Assembly: GCF_900107975.1 (NCBI RefSeq)
Contig: NZ_FNVF01000012.1
Location: 62,001 to 126,000, forward strand
Reading direction: 5' to 3'
Length of the DNA stretch: 64,000 nucleotides
Origin: Paenibacillus sp. UNC499MF
Lineage (GTDB): Bacteria > Bacillota > Bacilli > Paenibacillales > NBRC-103111
In this document: positions 59,842 to 64,000 of the stretch, piece after piece
How positions within the stretch are numbered: the stretch's first letter is position 1
Layout: the number at the start of each line of letters is the position of its first letter
The notes under the pieces: model-generated
What the model was told of the DNA's origin: nothing
What the model saw: only the letters and a program-made list of their open reading frames with translations
Database searches by the model: none
Program-made: the position numbers and the translations under genes

Positions 59842-60924
59842 ATGCTAAAAAACAGAAAATGGATCTCCGCCGGATTGGGTCTGTTGATCCTTGCCGCAGC
59901 TCTTCCCGTTAATGCGGGGGCAGCATCCAAGGAGTCCGCACCCCGCGCGCTAACGCTGGAACAAGTAGCAAAAGAAATCAGGGGAAAAGCCCCGGGCCTC
60001 GTTTACGTGGAATGGAAGGAGATCAGTAATCTCGAAGACGGAAAAAGTAACGTTGTCTGGAACAAATCGTGGGAGGATGCTCCGAATGCCCGGTTCAGGC
60101 TGGAAGTCAGCTATGACACGGCCGGGAAAACGCTGAATACTATCGTCATTAACGGAGACGACGGCCTTTCTTATATGGCCGAAGGAAACAAAACAAGCAA
60201 GATCAAACTGAATGGCATGGAATTTAACAGCTACTCTAAACTTTCAAAAATGCGCCTTGAAACATTCCTGATAGATACGGAAGATCCCGCTTATCAAGGA
60301 GAAGAAACCATTTTAGGCCGGCAAGCTTACCACCTTTCCGGTAAAAGCAAGAAAACGGTTCTCAAGTTTACCGACCAAGCAGGCAAGGAGATAGAGACGC
60401 CTGTGGTAATGCCGGCCAGAGAACAATGGTATGATACGGAAACCGGTATGCTGTTGAAAGAACGGGCGGCTAAGCCTTCCGAAAGCGGTTTTGAAACGGT
60501 CGTTAGCGCTATAAAAGTGTCACCGGAACTTACTCCCGATGTATTCGACTTCAAGTCGATAACTAAAAAGCCGGAAGGGATCCAGGTAACCATCAACGGT
60601 CAAACACAACGGTTCGAGCAGCCGCCGGTAATCGTAGAAGGCAATACGCTGGTACCGTTAAGAGCTATTTTCGAAAAGCTTGGCGCAAACATCACATGGA
60701 ACGAGCAGGAACAATCCGTTACGGCCGTTAAAGGCGGCTCCGCGATCTATTTGAAAATCGGCAGTAAAAGTGCAGCCGTTAACGGCGAAAGCAAAATACT
60801 AGAAGTTCCTGCACAGCTCGTGAACGAGCACACGATGGTTCCGGTCCGGTTCATCAGCGAAGCACTCGGTGCCGATGTAAAGTGGGAACCTTCGTCCCAA
60901 ACGGTGATTATTACGAACCCGTAA
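59842..60924 (+). CDS. secreted protein with LolA/DUF4367-like domain and Cu-amine-oxidase-N domain
   Basis: 360 residues. Signal peptide of about 28 residues (ends NAGAA); middle domain about 35-240 with the LolA-like/outer-surface-carrier pattern (RFRLEVSYDTAGKTLNTIVI and ETILGRQAYHLSGKSKKTVL); C-terminal copper-amine-oxidase N-terminal-like domain about 250-360 (VIVEGNTLVPLRAIFEKLGA, EHTMVPVRFISEALGADVKW). These are common surface or dimerisation stalks in Paenibacillus. Function unknown, likely binding at the envelope. AAAGGAATGATACATTATC precedes ATG. Confidence 0.8.
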   Translation: MLKNRKWISAGLGLLILAAALPVNAGAASKESAPRALTLEQVAKEIRGKAPGLVYVEWKEISNLEDGKSNVVWNKSWEDAPNARFRLEVSYDTAGKTLNTIVINGDDGLSYMAEGNKTSKIKLNGMEFNSYSKLSKMRLETFLIDTEDPAYQGEETILGRQAYHLSGKSKKTVLKFTDQAGKEIETPVVMPAREQWYDTETGMLLKERAAKPSESGFETVVSAIKVSPELTPDVFDFKSITKKPEGIQVTINGQTQRFEQPPVIVEGNTLVPLRAIFEKLGANITWNEQEQSVTAVKGGSAIYLKIGSKSAAVNGESKILEVPAQLVNEHTMVPVRFISEALGADVKWEPSSQTVIITNP

Positions 60925-60968
60925 GGAACTTGCCTCCTTCAAGCCGGCCTGCTTCCGGCACAAGAAAC

Positions 60969-61004
60969 GAAAAACCAGGACAGCGATACACTGCCTGGTT
61001 TTTT
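60969..61004. terminator. bidirectional terminator
   Basis: AAACCAGG / CCTGGTTT stem with A- and T-runs on either side, between convergent genes. Confidence 0.85.
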
Positions 61005-61036
61005 GCCGTCTGAATGACGACTCCTATTTCAATCAT

Positions 61037-61822
61037 TCAATACGTCTTTTTATCTAATTTTTCAAGACTCTTGAACTCATATCCCTGCTTGTGCGCTTCA
61101 TCAATAATTTTGTCCAAGGCATCCGTATTGTCCTTTGAAATCGAGTGAAGCAGAATGACAGCCCCCGGATGCAGCTGGGCGATAACTTTATCGTAGGCAT
61201 ATTTCCAGCCCTTCTGATCTTTCACGTCCCAATCTTTATAAGCAACCGACCAAAATACGTTGGTGTATCCCTGTTGTTTGCTAGCCTCTAAAACCCGGTC
61301 GCTGAAAATTCCGCGCGGCGGACGCATGAAAGCCATCGTCTGCACACCTGTCAGATTAGCTACGGCATTTTTGACCCGGTCCAGCTCGGTTTTTATTTTC
61401 TCATCGGGGATTTGGGACATATCCGGATGACTCCAGGAATGATTTCCGATAAGGTGGCCTTCGGCTGTCATCCGTTTAACTAATTCGGGTTTATCTTCGA
61501 CAAAATGGCCGGTTACGAAAAACGCCGCGGGTACCTGTTTGGCTTTTAAGACATCCAGGATTTTGGGAGTACAACCGTTCTCATATCCGTTATCGAAGGT
61601 GAGATAAAGTTCTTTTTTATCGGAATTTCCCAGAAAAACGGCTCCATGCTTCTCCAAAATGGTCTTGAATCCTTCTTCATTAATGGAAGCCGGCTTCCCT
61701 TTCTTACTCTTCTTGAATCCGAAATGATAAGGCTTATTTCCCCCGTCGGCTGCCAAGGTATCTAAAGGAAACAGCGTGATGAAAAGGGCGAATAAAGCAA
61801 AAACGATCGTAAACCGCTTCAT
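61037..61822 (-). CDS. pdaA: PdaA-like delta-lactam-forming polysaccharide deacetylase
   Basis: 261 residues. Signal peptide of about 24 residues; polysaccharide-deacetylase fold with LYLTFDNGYENGCTP (PdaA-specific FDNGYENG), VTGHFVEDKPELVKRMTAEG, the HSWSHPDMS metal motif and RPPRGIFSDRVLEASKQQGY. PdaA removes acetyl from N-acetylmuramate in spore cortex so that muramic delta-lactam can form. GGAGGGACATC gives the start. Fits the sporulating host. Confidence 0.95.
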   Translation of the reverse strand: MKRFTIVFALFALFITLFPLDTLAADGGNKPYHFGFKKSKKGKPASINEEGFKTILEKHGAVFLGNSDKKELYLTFDNGYENGCTPKILDVLKAKQVPAAFFVTGHFVEDKPELVKRMTAEGHLIGNHSWSHPDMSQIPDEKIKTELDRVKNAVANLTGVQTMAFMRPPRGIFSDRVLEASKQQGYTNVFWSVAYKDWDVKDQKGWKYAYDKVIAQLHPGAVILLHSISKDNTDALDKIIDEAHKQGYEFKSLEKLDKKTY

Positions 61823-61930
61823 GATGTCCCTCCGTTATTCATATCTTTGATTCATTTAGTAATATGTCTTTTACCGGAAGGATTCATGCGATTCCATGCT
61901 TTGGAACTTTGTGGGACCTGACAAATGACA

Positions 61931-61962
61931 AATAAAAAAATACCCGCCGGAATGGCGGATAT
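61931..61962 (-). terminator. terminator of the zinc peptidase gene
   Basis: CCGCC / GGCGG hairpin then a T-run on the minus strand. Confidence 0.75.
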
Positions 61963-61985
61963 TTCTTCTAAGTGGACGATGTCTC

Positions 61986-62825
61986 CTATTTTGTGCTCGA
62001 AAACGTGTCTCCATCCTCAATTTTTCCCGATTGATAGCCTTTGCTGAACCAGAATTTTCGTTGTTCGGAAGTGCCGTGCGTAAAGCTTTCGGGAACCACG
62101 TAGCCGCGCGCTCTTTTCTGAATCGTATCATCTCCGACCGCGCTGGCCGCCGTTAACGCTTCCTCCAGGTCTCCCGCTTCAAGCACGTCCATCCCCTTGG
62201 CATGATGTGCCCATACACCCGCAAAATAATCGGCCTGAAGTTCAAAACGGACCAGATATTTATTGAACTCCGCTTCACTCATCTTTTGACGCAGCGGCAT
62301 GATTTTGTCGGATGTCCCGAGCAGTGTCTGAACATGGTGTCCGACCTCATGAGCAATGACGTAAGCCATCGCGAAGTCTCCGGGTGCATTGAATTCCTGC
62401 TTAAGCTCGTTATAGAAGCTGAGATCTATATACAGCTTGCGGTCGCCCGGACAATAAAACGGCCCCGTTGACGATCCGGCCGTCCCGCAGGCGGATTGCA
62501 CCTGGTTCGTGTACAGAACAAGCGTCGGTTTTTCATAAGTCAGACCCCGCTCCTTAAACTGGGCGGTCCATACGTCTTCCGTATCGGCCAGCACAACAGA
62601 GACAAACTGGGAAAGCTCCTTCTCCTGCTGCGTTTCTTCGTAGGGCGCGTTTGATCCGGAGTCCGTGCCCGTCAAATTACTTAGCAGATCGCCTGGATTT
62701 CCTCCAAGCAGGGTCATAAGGAGCACGATAATGATCCCTCCGATACCTCCACCGACGAGCGTTTTGCCGCCTACTCCCCTCCGGTCTTCCACGTTCGAAC
62801 TTCCTCTTCTTCCCTGCCACTTCAT
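61986..62825 (-). CDS. neutral zinc metallopeptidase (YpfJ/KPN_02809 family)
   Basis: 279 residues. Short Gly-rich N-terminus, one helix (about 22-40), then the YpfJ family domain: STGPFYCPGDRKLYIDLSFY and the zinc motif AYVIAHEVGHHVQTLLG (HExxH), with the third ligand in ELQADYFAGVWAHH. Ends with GTSEQRKFWFSKGYQSGK. A membrane-attached protease of unknown target. GGGGGAGGACAAGCG gives the start. Confidence 0.92.
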   Translation of the reverse strand: MKWQGRRGSSNVEDRRGVGGKTLVGGGIGGIIIVLLMTLLGGNPGDLLSNLTGTDSGSNAPYEETQQEKELSQFVSVVLADTEDVWTAQFKERGLTYEKPTLVLYTNQVQSACGTAGSSTGPFYCPGDRKLYIDLSFYNELKQEFNAPGDFAMAYVIAHEVGHHVQTLLGTSDKIMPLRQKMSEAEFNKYLVRFELQADYFAGVWAHHAKGMDVLEAGDLEEALTAASAVGDDTIQKRARGYVVPESFTHGTSEQRKFWFSKGYQSGKIEDGDTFSSTK

Positions 62826-62963
62826 CGCTTGTCCTCCCCCTGTTGTATAGAAACAATTCCGGTTAGAATGAATGATTTATATAGGTATATACCCGATCTG
62901 CACAGTCAGAAACTTAATGAAAGCACACCGCAAGATTTGCTATCCAGTCGTTTCCAGGAAAAC

Positions 62964-62992
62964 AAAAAGAACCGCGCATACCGCGGCTCTTT
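62964..62992 (-). terminator. terminator of the VOC-family gene
   Basis: AGAGCCGCG gtatg CGCGGTTCT then TTTTTG on the minus strand. Confidence 0.85.
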
Positions 62993-63035
62993 CAACAGAA
63001 ACTTTCATTCCATTATTTCCCGATTACACGGCGCT

Positions 63036-63452
63036 TTATCCCTGAGCGGCCGCGCTCTCGTCCATATAAATATACTCCCAATGATGACCGTCGATATCGC
63101 GGAAGCTCCATGTATACATAAAGCCATGGTCCACCTTATCGTTCATCGGACTTCCTCCTGCAGCCAGTGCCTTGCTTACAATCTCCTCCACCTGCTCTTT
63201 GCTGTCCGCAGACAACGCCACAATAACTTCCGCACTTCTTCCCGTATCTGCTATTTCCTTGTTTGTGAATGTTTTGAAGAAATTCTCCACCAAAAGCATC
63301 ACATAAATAGTATCGCTGACAACCATGCAGGTTGCATTTTCGTCCGTAAATTGGGGATTGAATTCATAACCGAGCGCCGTAAAAAATTCAACCGATTTGT
63401 CCAAATTTTTAACCGGTAAATTCACAAAAATTTTGTCCGATTTAGCTGCCAT
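63036..63452 (-). CDS. VOC-family glyoxalase/bleomycin-resistance-like protein
   Basis: 138 residues from ATG 63452 (GTGGAGGAATTTCTGC). Pattern: KIFVNLPVKNLDKSVEFFTA, then MLLVENFFKTFTNKEIADTG and the closing FRDIDGHHWEYIYMDES, as in the YhjM/YetH-like glyoxalase group. Metal ligands are not clear; it may be a binding rather than a catalytic protein. Isolated gene. Confidence 0.85.
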   Translation of the reverse strand: MAAKSDKIFVNLPVKNLDKSVEFFTALGYEFNPQFTDENATCMVVSDTIYVMLLVENFFKTFTNKEIADTGRSAEVIVALSADSKEQVEEIVSKALAAGGSPMNDKVDHGFMYTWSFRDIDGHHWEYIYMDESAAAQG

Positions 63453-63555
63453 GCAGAAATTCCTCCACATCGTCTATTGAATTTTCCGGAAGGTCTTTCC
63501 GGTTGCTTTTATTGTAGCATGGGTTCCAAGCCGGCATTTCTCTTAAATTGCGCTT

Positions 63556-63627
63556 TTAGTTACGGAAGATATACTGCGGATAGCCGTCCGACGAATGATC
63601 CTCTTCTTGGATAATCACTGTTATTCG
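63556..63627 (-). pseudogene. possible gene remnant
   Basis: A 23-codon minus-strand frame to TAA 63558-63556 (QEEDHSSDGYPQYIFRN at its end) reads like a C-terminus. It has no start codon. It lies upstream of the VOC gene in the 300-base gap before ada. The tract is too short for certainty. Confidence 0.2.
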
Positions 63628-63720
63628 TTATCCTCTATAGTTGGTCATGCATGTCGTGAAATGTTTAGCGATATGTTGCTGTCTCATTCCTTTATACGTA
63701 CATACGTTTCACTTTAGAGG

Positions 63721-63726
63721 TATAAT
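63721..63726 (+). promoter_or_regulatory. -10 box of the ada gene
   Basis: TATAAT 27 bases before the ada start; no good -35 at 17 bases, as expected for an activator-dependent promoter. Confidence 0.4.
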
Positions 63727-63752
63727 GGGGATAAGAGGAGGTGCTTCCAGCT

Positions 63753-64000
63753 ATGTCAAAGCGGTTTCAAATAACGGTTAAATTGGAGCGTCCCGCAGCC
63801 GATAAATGGCAGGCGATCATCAGCAACGATGCTTCATTCGATGGTGTCTTCTTTTACGGAGTGAAAACGACAGGTATTTTTTGCCGGCCATCCTGTAAAT
63901 CCAAAGAACCCAAACGGGAAAACACCTGCGTTTTCCAAAATGCCCAACAAGCACTGGAGGCCCGGTTTCGTCCCTGCAAACGTTGTAAACCGACCGGCAG
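63753..64000 (+). CDS. ada: Ada methyl-phosphotriester repair domain, 5' part
   Basis: 82 codons before the window edge. The tetra-Cys zinc domain of Ada is seen: Cys44 and Cys48 in TTGIFCRPSCKS, Cys75 and Cys78 in FRPCKRCKP. Cys44 corresponds to the methyl acceptor for DNA phosphotriesters, and the methylated protein binds DNA as an activator. Whether an AraC-type domain or a methylguanine transferase follows is outside the window. GAGGAGGTGCTTCCAGCT precedes ATG. Confidence 0.93.
   Translation, partial: MSKRFQITVKLERPAADKWQAIISNDASFDGVFFYGVKTTGIFCRPSCKSKEPKRENTCVFQNAQQALEARFRPCKRCKPTG

Noticed and set aside
1-64000. CRISPR arrays, tRNA, rRNA, prophage or IS elements
   Set aside because: No spaced direct repeats, tRNA-like folds, transposase or phage genes were seen.

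Overview
The window looks like a chromosomal segment of an endospore-forming Paenibacillus-type Firmicute. The support is a spore-germination operon at the left edge, strong AGGAGG-type ribosome sites with some GTG and TTG starts, S-layer-homology (SLH) proteins, large secreted carbohydrate-active enzymes, an LplA/LplB/LplC-type sugar ABC system with a membrane-bound AraC regulator, and PdaA-type cortex chemistry. Base composition is about half G+C. I saw no rRNA, tRNA, CRISPR array, phage block or insertion sequence. All assignments come from reading the sequence; no database search was run.

Left third (1-17 kb): the end of a GerA-family protein, a GerC-family lipoprotein, a tiny membrane protein and a GerB-family permease; two small regulators (TrmB-like, ArsR-like) with an FMN-binding split-barrel protein; an isolated BkdB-like E2 catalytic domain that lacks the active-site His; a DoxX protein; a three-gene DCC / SRPBCC-DoxX / DUF4166 operon; a LuxR-type two-component system; a GreA-like protein preceded by a 27-codon leader; an SLH-PrcB protein; and the DUF2243-CtaG pair of caa3 oxidase assembly.

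Middle (17-47 kb): a 1459-residue SLH-anchored glycosyl-hydrolase-like protein; an HxlR regulator divergent from a quinone-reductase-like flavoprotein; a CPBP membrane protease followed by a previously unlisted 31-codon gene with its own ribosome site and terminator; a chitinase with a foldable leader and a perfect cre site; an ArsR/MFS unit with three matching operators; a phytase-like secreted protein; Lrp/SDR; a peptidase; and a TetR/MFS unit with two identical 22-bp operators. A polysaccharide utilisation locus then runs leftward from 46.4 to 35.4 kb (AraC membrane regulator, solute-binding lipoprotein, two permeases, GH95-like enzyme, SGNH esterase, PL6-like lyase).

Right part (46-64 kb): a methyltransferase, an EamA exporter, a 2OG-Fe(II) oxygenase, a GNAT with a 16-codon leader, a secreted beta-helix protein, a rotamase-like anchored protein, a compact PepSY / SbnA-like / MFS operon that may make and export a diaminopropionate-type compound, oleate hydratase, an SDR lacking the usual catalytic Tyr, a Cu-amine-oxidase-N domain protein, PdaA, a neutral zinc metallopeptidase, a VOC protein, and the first 82 codons of an Ada methyl-phosphotriester repair protein cut by the window edge.

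The most promising leads are the CPBP protease plus 31-aa peptide, the PepSY/SbnA/MFS operon, the chitinase leader element, the nested AT-rich palindromes at 4.3 kb and the two short leader ORFs.
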